From Phocoena phocoena (taxonomy: Eukaryota; Chordata; Mammalia; Artiodactyla; Phocoenidae), in the NCBI RefSeq assembly GCF_963924675.1, contig NC_089220.1:163345270-163409269 (forward strand): a stretch of DNA of 64,000 nucleotides, written 5' to 3'. Both the position numbers and the translations under genes were made by a program. The notes below the pieces were generated by a model. It saw only the letters and a list, made by a program, of their open reading frames with translations, did no database searches and was not told the origin of the DNA. This document shows, one piece after another, positions 1-9,126 of this stretch; position 1 is the first letter of the stretch; each line of letters begins with the position of its first letter.

Positions 1-972
1 ACAAAAATAAACAAATGGACCTAATGAAACTTAAAAGCTTTTGCACAGCAAAGGAAACCATAAACAAGACAAAAAGACAACCCTCAGAATGGGAGAAAAT
101 ATTTGCAAAGGAATCAACGGACAAAGGATTAATCTCCAAAATATATAAACAGCTCATGCAGCTCAATATTAAAAAAACAAACAACCCAATCAAAAAATGG
201 GCAGAAGACCTAAACAGACATTTCTCCAAAGAAGATATACAGATTGCCAACAAACACATGAAAGAATGCTCAACATCACTAATTATTAGAGAAATGCAAG
301 TCAAAACTACAATGAGGTATCATCTCATACCGGTCAGAATGGCCATCATCAAAAAATCTACAAACAGTAAATGTTGGAAAGGGTGTGGAGAAAAGAGAAC
401 CCTACTGCACTGTTGGTGGGAATGTAAATTGATACAGTCACTGTGTAGAACAGCATGGAGGTTCCTTACAAAACTAAATAGAATTACCATATGACCCAGC
501 AATCCCACTATTGGGCATATACCCAGAGAAAACCATAATTCAAAAAGACACATGCACCCCAATGTTCACTGCAGCACTATTTACAATAGCCAGGTCATGG
601 AAGCAACCTAAATGCCCATCGACAGATGAATGGATAAAGAAGATGTGGTACATATATACAATGGAATATTACTCAGCCATAAAAAGGAATGAAATTTGGT
701 CATTTGTAGAGATGTGGATGGACCTAGAGACTGTCATACAGAATGAAGTAAGTCAGAAAGAGAAAAACAAATATCATATATAAACGCATATATGTGGAAT
801 CTAGAAAAATGTTACAGATGAACCAGTTTGCAAGGCAGAAATAGAGACACAGATGTAGAGAACAAACGTATGGACACCAACGGGGAAGAGCGGGGGTGGG
901 AGGTGGTTTGGGATGAACTGGGAGATTGGGATTGACATGTATAAAATAGATAACTAATAAGAACCTGCTGTA
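1..972 (+). mobile_element. LINE-1 3' end (ORF2 C-terminus and 3' UTR), cut by the window edge
   Basis: This is the 3' part of a LINE-1 retrotransposon; its 5' part lies outside the window. Bases 15-494 encode the C-terminal part of ORF2 protein, including the cysteine motif CX3CX7HX4C starting near 372. The frame then shifts near 475-500, and the extreme C-terminus continues in another frame to 783. The LINE-1 3' UTR follows, with a G-rich part around 880-910. The same sequence occurs at about 12048-12870 in the full-length copy, with many scattered differences, so this is an older or different subfamily member and a dead fragment. Its 3' UTR is interrupted by a SINE and resumes at 1344 in an A/T-rich tail to about 1420. 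Nothing distinct is seen from 1421 to 1600 except A/T-rich sequence. Confidence 0.93.
15..783 (+). pseudogene. LINE-1 ORF2 C-terminal remnant, frameshifted
   Basis: Two adjoining frames (15-494 and 511-783) together match the last quarter of LINE-1 ORF2. The first carries the region after the reverse transcriptase plus the cysteine-rich CX3CX7HX4C motif. The second carries the conserved end with the '[18 protein letters not shown]' block. The frame break lies around 475-500, just before the segment that in the full-length copy reads '[14 protein letters not shown]'. The fragment lacks endonuclease and reverse transcriptase and cannot be functional. Confidence 0.9.
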
Positions 973-1343
973 GGACTTCCCTGGTGGCACAGTGGTTAAG
1001 AATCCGTGTGCCAATGCAGGGGACACGGGTTTGAGCCCTGGTCCGGGAAGATCCCACATGCCATGGAGCAACTAAGCCCGTGTGCCACAACTACTGAGCC
1101 TGTGCTCTAGAGCCCACGAGCCACAACTACTGAAGCCCATGTGCCACAACTACTGAAGCCCGCAGCACCTAGGGCCCGTGCTCCACAACAAGAGAAGCCA
1201 CCGCAAAGAGAAGCCAGCACACTGCAATGAAGAGTAGCCCCCGCTCGCCGCAACTAGAGAAAGCCCTCACACAGCAATGACGATCCAACACAGCCAAAAA
1301 TAAATAAATAAAATAAATAAATTTTTAAAAAATTGTTTAAAAA
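973..1343 (+). mobile_element. CHR-type tRNA-derived SINE (long form)
   Basis: The head is tRNA-like, with an A box 'tggcacagtgg' near 984 and a B-box-like 'ggtttgagccc' near 1029. A long tail of 'cacaactactgaagccc' repeats and a 'taaataaa' A-rich end follow. This structure is that of the CHR SINEs of whales, hippos and ruminants. It sits in the 3' UTR of the LINE-1 fragment and is flanked by aagaacctgctgta (959-972) and aagaacctcctgta (1344-1357), a 14-base duplication with one mismatch. It is longer than the three SINEs near 23, 27 and 63 kb and looks like an older subfamily. Confidence 0.93.
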
Positions 1344-1599
1344 AAGAACCTCCTGTATAAAAAATAAAATTAAATTAAATTTTTAAAAAAACATGAAAAT
1401 GAGCACTGAAAAATAAATAAAAATTAAAGGGGAAAACATGTTCTCTCAGATTCAGAAATAGTATTTAATAAAAGTCAGTACATGTTAAGCATGTATCCAA
1501 TAAACAATTAGTGACAAAATATATTTTTAGAATTCCTATACATGTTCCTTACATGTTATAAATATTTTAACTTACTCAATATTTATTAAAATAATTTTT

Positions 1600-2260
1600 A
1601 AAACTCCTAAAGCCTATAAACAAGGAAAAACAAATTGATAAGTTTGCAAAAGACATGAAGTCAATTTACAGAAGAAATCTGAATAGAAAAAGAAATTGAA
1701 ATGCTCAATCTTGCTAATTATAAAGGAAATGCAAATTAAAACAACAATGAAATACTTATGATTGTCAAATATAAAAAAGCAATCCAATCAGCTGGGCCAT
1801 ATTCAGTAGCATTGAAGAGGTGCATACCTTTGAACCAGCAATTCTCCCTTCTAAATGCTACTTTAAGCAAATGTTTTTACATCTTCACAGAGACCTGTAC
1901 AAGAATATTCACTGCAGCACTGGTGGTAATATTTAAAAACTGGGAAAAGTAGGAGAAAATAAATAGTTTTTGGCATATCCAAAATGAACCAATTACATCT
2001 ACTTTGTCTCAATGGATTAAAAAATATATACTGAATGAAAAAAGTAAGTAGCAGAAAGACAGTGGTCGTATAATACTATTTATACGAAATGTGAAATTGT
2101 GCAAAACAATATTTTTATTGTTTATGGATAGATGCATATTTATTAATGGCATAAAAAGATGTATAGTTATGATCAACACAAAATTAAGGAGAGCAGTTAC
2201 TTCCAGGAGAGAGAAAGGAATAAAAATGAGATCAGAGGTGGCTTCTATGCTCCTCTTGTA
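1600..2260 (+). mobile_element. Ancient LINE-1 3' end (L1M/HAL1-like), decayed
   Basis: The order of short matches follows the LINE-1 ORF2 C-terminal region and 3' UTR: 'aaaagacatgaagtcaatttacagaagaa', 'aaggaaatgcaaattaaaac', 'ttcactgcagcactggtgg', then 'gataaaatggattaaaaaat'-like text. No long frame survives. The divergence is far higher than in the copies at 1-972 and 6151-13228, so this is an old mammalian-wide insertion. The boundaries are approximate. Confidence 0.65.
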
Positions 2261-2927
2261 TACTCCCTAAAAATCCTAAACAAATATGACAAAAGGTTTA
2301 TAGTTGATAAAGCTCATTTGTGTTATGCTGATGGTCATTTTCTTACTCATTATTCTTTCTATTGATTTTAAGGAAATATTAAAAGACTGATTGGCAGCTC
2401 TGTGTCTGAATACGGGGTCTGCTGATGGCTGGGATTCATTGAAGGGCAAGGGAACCAGGAGTTCCCAGTACTCTGGGATCCCCAGATACCAAAATGTCGA
2501 GGGCTTTTCTCTGGCAACTTTCAGTCTCTCCTCCAACCTAGGAGTGAATGCCTGCTTGCTCAGAAGCTACCGGTGAACGGGGAAGGGAATGGGGATTCTA
2601 CTCTCCCAGCACCATGTCTGCTCTCTCTGACGCTCTGAGGTGCTGTGGGACACACTGGAACCTAGTCTTCCTCATAGCACCCATGCCCTGGGGCAGTGGC
2701 TTTGAATTCTGCTCTACCAGTCACCCTCCCCCCACCTGCTTTCCATCGAAATCACTCAGATTCAGACTCTCCACTTCACTTGGTCCCTGTAGGCTTATCC
2801 CCCTTTTGTCCCTTTACTATTATTTTAAGGGGGTCTTTGCAGACCGAAAAGATAATGTGTGTGATAATCCGACATCCTGAGACCAAATGGATGATGAATC
2901 TGTATGAAAAGTGAAAACAGAGGGTCT
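2261..2927. other. No recognised feature
   Basis: The sequence is mixed in composition, with pyrimidine-rich parts around 2700-2820. Open frames of 60-110 codons overlap one another on both strands, lack any recognisable domain or splice-supported structure, and look like chance. I see no gene and no clear repeat here. Confidence 0.5.
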
Positions 2928-3266
2928 TGCTGTGGACTGAATGTTTTTGCCCACACCACACCCCATTTACATGTCGATGTGATGGGAAATGGACCCAGGG
3001 CCTTTGGGAGGTAACTAGGGCATAAGGGTGCCCTTATCAGAAGAGATTAGAAAGAACTTGCTTCCCCTCTCTGCTCTCCGCCACGTGAGGATATGAGGAG
3101 AAGGTGGCCACGGACAAACCAGGAAGCTGTTCTTCACCAGACACCAGATCTGCCGGCACCCTGATCCTGGACTTCCCAGCCTCTAGTACTGTGAGAAGTC
3201 AATGTTTGTTGTTTAAGCCAGCCGGGCTATGGTATTTTGTATCAGCAGCCCAAGTAAACTAAGACG
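2928..3266 (+). mobile_element. MaLR/MLT1-type LTR, plus orientation
   Basis: It begins 'tgctgtggactgaatg' and has the internal 'gggcctttgggaggtaactagg' and 'cacgtgaggatatgaggagaaggtgg' blocks. It ends with 'ttgtttaagccagccgggctatggtatttt' text followed by 'agtaaactaagacg'. That order is characteristic of MLT1 LTRs of the ERVL-MaLR group, old nonautonomous LTR elements shared by placental mammals. No internal region is attached, so this is a solo LTR. Confidence 0.85.
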
Positions 3267-5094
3267 GGGTAGTAGAAATGTCCTGGGTGACTTGGGTATA
3301 CTTTCATGTTTCTGCATGCAAAAACTAGCAGATATGACCCAATAACACAAAACCAATATGGAAAAGAGGAATGAGAAATTTCCTTGGAACTGTGTGCAAG
3401 GCAATTCCTGCCCCTAGTCCAATAAGCACCAGTGCTTTTGATCTCATGTTCCATAGACAAATACCCTACTTAGGAGCAAAATAACCCATGTCACATCTGC
3501 CTTAGTTAGTTAACTTTCCAATCAATGAGGAGCTCTTCATGAACCATACCACGTACCACGGATGGAGACCTAATGATTGGTGTATATTGTATACCTAAAA
3601 TGTTTTTAATGCCAAAGGAATATTTTGGCAGCAAAAGTAATACCAAAGAGAGAGTTCCTAATTACAAAATTCACTCTAGAAATTATTCAAATAAATTAAT
3701 AATCCAATAAGACTTCTGAAAATAAATTCATTTACCCTTGAGTTTCTAATCTAATGTATAAAAGTGCCTGCTAGAAGTGAAACATTTAAGAAAAATATCA
3801 AAGGATAAAAGGATGACCCTAAGCAGTAGCTTAGGCATGATAAATAACCTGAGAATATTTTCTGAATTTTGTGAAATATTGATAGCTTGGGGAAGAATTT
3901 TCAATGCACTGCTCTAAGGATAGAAAGTCAAGTTCTCTTGGCCCCATGCGACCTTCAGAGAGCTTCTTCACACTGTTTGGACCCCTGGACTGGAAAACTG
4001 AGTTCATGCAGAATCAGCTGTTTCATTGCTCACTGAGAAAACATCGTGGTTTTCAGCAGATTTGGCATTCAAAATATGAAGTGGTTTGTTTTCAGTGATG
4101 TCGTTCTCCCTGCCTACCTCTCCCATACACACAAATAAACAGGTATTCATCATAGAAAGAGCTCGTGTGTGTGTGTGTTTTCAGCACACGAGGCAGAGTG
4201 AACCAAACCTTTCAAATGCTGCACTTGTTCAATCATCTGGAAAAAACAAAAGAAGTAATTTACATTTTCAGTTTAAATAATGCAAACCCTCTCATCAGAA
4301 GATGACAAATGGTTTATGAACACTGTCTCTGACGAACACTACAAAATCACTCTGGTTTTGAGAATAAAAATGCATGCTGCACACAGGTCAACAGTCTTTC
4401 CGGCATCAGCAAGGAATGAGCTGAGCTAATTTCAACACCACAGTTTGTGTCTCTCCCAACAGAAACTGGGTAACAGCCACGCGCTGACTGTGTGTATTTT
4501 GCTGCTAGTTGTACCCCACAAATGGCAAAGCATCCCACTGCCAGAGACAGATTTGATTTCACATAATTTATGCTCAGCCTGATTTCCCTTTCATCCTTTG
4601 TTTAGATGCCTTCGTTTTAATCTTATGGATTCTTTATGATCTGTCAGCATACACCTGTCCATCACTACAGCCTCTCAAATATCACAGGACCTCTGCTGAA
4701 GGGGATGCTTTTGAAGAATTAACTCATTCAATCTTTCAACATTTTCCAAGCCAGTTATCGTGCATCCTAATGCCAATGAACATATGGCACATCCAGACTG
4801 ATGTGAGGTGTGCTTTCATTATCAGGTACATTCACGTCCCCCAATACCCCTTATACCACTACTTCCCCTGTCACTCATCATCACAGCGACGGGGGTTGGG
4901 CTGACAATCTCTCGTTGCCTGTTATCCTCACCCTCAGCAGCCCACATTCTTCCACATCATTCTCCACACTCAGGATCAAGGCAGAAAACTGAGAGGCTAG
5001 GAGAATAACTCCTCATTACTTTGGAGGACCTGAAATCCATCCTGGGTGGTACCTTAGTGTTGGAGCTGGCAAGAACCTAGACCCTAAATCCTTG
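3267..5094. other. No recognised feature
   Basis: This is A/T-rich intergenic DNA. There is a short GT run near 4165-4180. Open frames are short (60-71 codons) and overlap on both strands. I recognise no exon, RNA gene or clear repeat; old diverged repeats cannot be excluded by eye. Confidence 0.5.
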
Positions 5095-5599
5095 TGTATG
5101 AGTTAGGGTTCTCCATAGAACCAACAGGATGTGTAGATAGATAGATACATACATAGATACATAGATAATAAGGAATTTACTCATGCAATTATGGAGGCTG
5201 AGAAATTCCAAGATCGGGGGTTAGGAAGCTGAAGACCCAGGAGAACCAATGGTGTAAATTCCAGTTCGATAGCCAGCAGCCTCAAGACCCAAGAAGAGCT
5301 GAAGTTTCCATTCAAATCTGAAGGCAGGAAAAATACTGATGTCCCAGCTAAAGCATTCAAGCAAGAGGAGTTCCCTTTTTTTTGAGGGAAGGTGTCAGGC
5401 TTTTTGTTCTATTCAGGCCTTCAAATGAATGGATGAGGGCCACCCACAATAGGGAGAGCAATCTGCTTTACTCAGTCTACCCCATTCAAACATTAATCTC
5501 ATCTGAAAACCACTCACAGACAAACCCAGAATAACGTCTGGCCAAATATCTGGATACCCCACGGCCCAGTCAAGCTGACACACAAAATTAACCATCACA
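5095..5599 (-). mobile_element. LTR-type repeat, MaLR/ERVL-like, minus orientation
   Basis: Read on the minus strand it starts 'tgtgatggttaattttgtg' and runs through 'gtcagcttgactgggcc' and 'gagtaaagcagattgc'. It ends 'gagaaccctaactcataca', giving TG...CA ends. This is a very common mammalian interspersed LTR pattern. I am unsure of the exact family. A GATA/CATA microsatellite interrupts its distal end. Confidence 0.55.
5134..5170. repeat. GATA/CATA microsatellite
   Basis: A run of imperfect tetranucleotides of the form gata and cata, inside the LTR-like repeat. Confidence 0.85.
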
Positions 5600-5602
5600 C
5601 CT

Positions 5603-5772
5603 TGGTTGACAATCTTAGCTGTAAACTAGAATCAATTGAGAGCTTTTAAAAACCTTGATGTCAAATCTGTACCCCAGATCAATTAATTCAGAATCTCTCG
5701 AATGTGAACTCATTTTTAATGAGTATCCAGGCAATTGCAATATAAGTCCAAAGTTGAGAACTACTGCCCAAG
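5603..5772 (+). mobile_element. MER5A-like DNA transposon fossil (hAT-Charlie, nonautonomous)
   Basis: The order of blocks matches MER5A-type elements, although heavily diverged: an 'agaatcaattgagagctttt' block, 'aattcagaatctctcg', a 'gagtatccaggcaattgcaat' block, and the end 'agttgagaactactg'. There is no coding capacity. The boundaries are approximate. Confidence 0.65.
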
Positions 5773-5882
5773 AGCTCACCCTAAATAGAATTATCCTTTT
5801 TGCTATGTAATATATCATTTGCACCTGAGCAGGAAAAAGCAATTCGTTGACTATGCACACCACGTGTTGGGCGGGGTGTAGA

Positions 5883-6138
5883 GGAAGTGAAACTCTTGTA
5901 CAGTGCTGATGGGAATGTAAATTGGTGCAACCAATTTCGAAAACAATCAGGCAGTTTCTTAAAAGTTAAACATACACCTACCATATGCTATAGTCATTCC
6001 ACTGTCATTTATGCAAAAGAAACGAATACCTTTGTCCATACAAAGATGTGCACACCAGTGTTCACAGAAGCTTTGTTTGTCACAGCCCCAAACTGGAAAC
6101 CCCTCTAATAACCATCAACAGGCAAATGAACACATCAA
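5883..6138 (+). mobile_element. Older LINE-1 3' end, left half (host of the full-length LINE-1)
   Basis: It contains the ORF2 C-terminal pattern in decayed form: 'tgggaatgtaaattggtgcaa', 'gtgcacaccagtgttcacag', 'accatcaacaggcaaatgaa'. It stops at the target-site duplication at 6139-6150 and resumes after 13240 ('gattctactgacataagttt'). The young LINE-1 therefore inserted into an older LINE-1 3' end. Confidence 0.75.
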
Positions 6139-6150
6139 AACACACTGCAT
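6139..6150. repeat. Target-site duplication, left copy (LINE-1)
   Basis: The 12 bases aacacactgcat directly before the LINE-1 5' end are repeated exactly at 13229-13240, just after the A-rich tail. This is the usual mark of LINE-1 target-primed insertion. Confidence 0.9.
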
Positions 6151-8177
6151 GGGGGCTTCCGGGAAGATGGCGGAGAGTAAGGCGCGGAGATCACCTTCCT
6201 CCCCACAGATACATCAGAAATACATCTACACGTGGAACAACTCCTAAAGAACACCTACTGAACGCTGATGGAAGACCTCAGACCTCCCAAAAGGCCAGAA
6301 ACTCCCCACGTACCTGGGTAGGGCAAAAGAAAAAAGAATAAACAGAGACAAACGGATAGGGACGGTACCTGCACCGGTGAGAGGGAGCTGTGAAGGAGAA
6401 AAGCTTTCCACACACTAGGAGCCCCTTCGCGGGCGGAGACTGCAGGTGGCAGAGGCGGGAAGCTTCGGAGCCGCGGAGAGCACAGCAACACGGGTGCGGT
6501 CGGCAAAGCGGAGAGATTCCCGCACAGAGGATCAGGGCCGACCGGCACTCACCAGCCCGAGAGGCTTGTCTGCTCACCCGCCGGGGCGGGCGGGGCCGGG
6601 AGCTGAGGCTCGGGCTTCGGTCGGAGCGCAGGGAGAGGACTGGGTTTGGCTGCGTGGACAGCCTGCAGGGAGTTAGTGCGCCACGGCTGGCCGGGAGGGA
6701 TTCCGGGGAAAAGTCTGGAGCTGCCGAAGAGGCAAGAGACTTTTTTTTTCCTCTTTGTTTCCTGGTGTGCGAGGAGAGGGGATTAAGAGCGCTGCTTAAA
6801 GGAGCTCCAGAGACGGGCACAAGCCGCGGCTAAAAGCGCGGACCCCAGAGACGGGCATGAGATGCCAAGGCTGCTGCTGCCGCCACCAAGAAGCCTGTGT
6901 ACAAGCACAGGTCACTGTCCACACCCCCCTTCCGGGGAGCCTGTGCAGCCCGCCACTGCCACGGTCCCAGGATCCAGGGACAACTCACCCGGGAGAACTC
7001 ACGGCGTGCCTCAGGCTGGTGCAACGTCACGCCGGCCTCTGCCGCCGCAGGCCCGCCTCGCCTCCGTGCCCCTCCCTCCCCACCCCCACCCCCGGCCTGA
7101 GTGAGCCAGAGTCCCCGAAGCAGCAGCTCCTTTAACCCCGTCCTGTCTGAGCGGAGAACAGACGCCCTCCAGCGACCTACACGCAGAGGCGGGGCCAAAT
7201 CCAAAGCTGAGCCCCGGGAGCTGTGAGAACAAAGAGAAAGGGAAATCTCTCCCAGCAGCCTCAGAAGCTGCGGATTAAAGCGCCACAATCAACTTTATGT
7301 ACCGGGCATCTGTGGAATACATGAATAGACAACGAATCATCCCGAATTAAGGAGGTGGACTTAAGAGCAAGATTTATGATGTTGTTTCCCCTTTTCCTCT
7401 TTTTGTGAGCGTGTATGTGTATGCTTCTGTGTGAGACTTTGTCTGTATAGCTTTTCTTCCACCATTTGTCCTAGGGTTCTATCCGTCCTTTTTTTTTAAA
7501 TTTTTTCTTTTTTTCTCTTAATAATTATTTTTTATTTTAATAACTTTATTATATTTTATCTTATTTTATTTTATCTTCTTTCTTTCTTTTTTCCCTTCCT
7601 TCCCTCCTTCCTCCCTCCCTCCTTTCTTTCTTTCTTCTTCTACTAATTCTTTCTTTCTACTTTTTCTCCCTTTTATTCTGAGCCGTGTGGATGAAAGGCT
7701 CTTGGTGTTGCAGCCAGGAATCAGTGCTGTGCCTCTGAGGGGGGAGAGCCAACTTCAGGAGAGTGGTCCACAAGAGACCTCCCAGTTCCACATAATATAA
7801 AACAGTGAAAATCTCCCAGAGATCTCCATCTTAACACCAGCACCCAGCTCCACTCAACGACCAGCAAGCTACAGTGCAGGACACCCTATGCCAAACAACT
7901 GGCAAGACAGGAACACAACCCCACCTATTAGCAGAGAGGCTGCCTAAAATCATAATAAGTCCAGACACCCGAAAACACACCACCAGACGTAGACCTGCCC
8001 ACCAGAAAGACAAGATCCAGCCTCATGCACCAGAACACAGGCACTACTCCCTCCACCAGGAAGCCTACACAACCCACTGAACAAACCTTAGCCACTAGGG
8101 ACAGACACCAAAAACAACGGGAACTACGAACCTGCTGCCTGCAAAAAGGAGACCCCAAACACAGTAAGATAAGCAAA
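6151..8177 (+). promoter_or_regulatory. LINE-1 5' UTR with internal promoter
   Basis: Full-length mammalian LINE-1s are transcribed by RNA polymerase II from an internal promoter at their 5' end. A YY1-like site aagatggcgg lies at 6164-6173, only 13 bases into the element, as in other mammalian LINE-1s. The stretch 6400-7200 is strongly G+C and CpG rich compared with the A/T-rich surroundings and is a likely methylation target. It is followed by a long pyrimidine-rich tract at 7488-7680. Open frames in the G+C-rich part (for example 6390-6833 plus, 6278-6820 minus, 6830-7288 minus) have no domain I recognise. Confidence 0.8.
7488..7680 (+). repeat. Pyrimidine-rich low-complexity tract in LINE-1 5' UTR
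   Basis: About 190 bases of T- and C-rich sequence with ttta, ttcc and tttc near-repeats. It belongs to the 5' UTR of this LINE-1. Such tracts mutate readily and are hard to assemble. Confidence 0.85.
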
Positions 8178-9068
8178 ATGAGAAGACAGAAAAACACACA
8201 GCAGATGAAGGAGCAAGATAAAAACCCACCAGACGTAACAAATGAAGAGGAAATAGGCAGTCTACCTGAAAAAGAATTCAGAATAATGATAGTAAAGATG
8301 ATCCAAAATATTGGAAATACAATAGACAAAATGCAAGAAACATTTAACAAGGACCAAGAAGAACCAAAGATGAAACAAACAATGATGAACAACACAATAA
8401 ATGAAATGAAAAATACTCTAGATGGGATGAATAGCAGAATAACTGAGGCAGAAGAATGGATAAGTGACCTGGAAGATAAAATAGTGGAAATAACTACTGC
8501 AGAGCAGAATAAAGAAAAAAGAAAGAAAAGAACTGAGGACAGTCTCAGAGACCTCTGGGACAACATTAAACGCACCAACATTCGAATTATAGGGGTTCCA
8601 GAAGAAGGAGAGAAAAAGAAAGGGACGGAGAAAATATTTGAAGAGATTATAGTTGAAAACTTCCCTAATGTGGGAAAGGAAATAGTTAACCAAGTCCAGG
8701 AAGCACAGAGAGTCCCATACAGGATAAATCCAAGGAGAAATACGCCAAGGCACATATTAATCAAACTGTCAAAAATTAAATACAAAGAAAACATATTAAA
8801 AGCAGCAAGGGAAAAACAACAAACAACACACAAGGGAATCCCCATAAGGTTAACAGCTGATCTTTCAGCAGAAACTCTGCAAGCCAGAAGGGACTGGCAG
8901 GACATATTGAAAGTGATGAAGGAGAAAAACCTGCAACCAAGATTACTCTACCCAGCAAGGATCTCATTCAGATTTGATGGAGAAATTAAGACCTTTACAG
9001 ACAAGCAAAAGCTGAGAGAGTTCACCACCAAACCAGCTTTACAACAACTGCTAAAGGAACTTCTCTAG
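8178..9068 (+). CDS. LINE-1 ORF1 protein (RNA-binding nucleic-acid chaperone)
   Basis: ORF1p is the trimeric RNA-binding chaperone that coats LINE-1 RNA in cytoplasmic ribonucleoprotein particles. The frame is intact, with 296 residues from the ATG at 8178. The frame stays open upstream to an ATG at 8025, but the start at 8178 (MRRQKNT) matches the usual mammalian ORF1 start and length. A coiled coil covers about residues 31-114, rich in I/L/M heptads, and would trimerise the protein. An RRM-like domain follows at about 133-181 (TNIRIIGVPEEGE). The C-terminal domain spans about 189-279, with the conserved 'ETLQARRDW' and 'YPARISF' blocks. ORF2 starts 58 bases after the stop. The protein could be functional; whether it is expressed cannot be told from sequence. 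Confidence 0.93.
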   Translation: MRRQKNTQQMKEQDKNPPDVTNEEEIGSLPEKEFRIMIVKMIQNIGNTIDKMQETFNKDQEEPKMKQTMMNNTINEMKNTLDGMNSRITEAEEWISDLEDKIVEITTAEQNKEKRKKRTEDSLRDLWDNIKRTNIRIIGVPEEGEKKKGTEKIFEEIIVENFPNVGKEIVNQVQEAQRVPYRINPRRNTPRHILIKLSKIKYKENILKAAREKQQTTHKGIPIRLTADLSAETLQARRDWQDILKVMKEKNLQPRLLYPARISFRFDGEIKTFTDKQKLREFTTKPALQQLLKELL

Positions 9069-9126
9069 GCAAGAAACACAAGAGCAGGAAAAGACCTACA
9101 ATAACGAATCCAAAACCATTAAGAAA

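Noticed and set aside
973..1343. A tRNA gene, suggested by A- and B-box sequences
   Set aside because: The tRNA-like head is followed by the SINE body and A-rich tail with flanking duplications; it is a SINE, as are the other three copies.
8025..8177. ORF1 starting at the earlier ATG (347 codons)
   Set aside because: The frame is open, but mammalian ORF1 normally starts at the MRRQK-type Met at 8178, and the extra 51 residues have 5' UTR composition.
7928..8905. Minus-strand open frame of 325 codons
   Set aside because: It is the exact antisense of LINE-1 ORF1. The residue pattern (F/S/L rich) is what an A-rich ORF1 gives when read backward, so it is a shadow frame.
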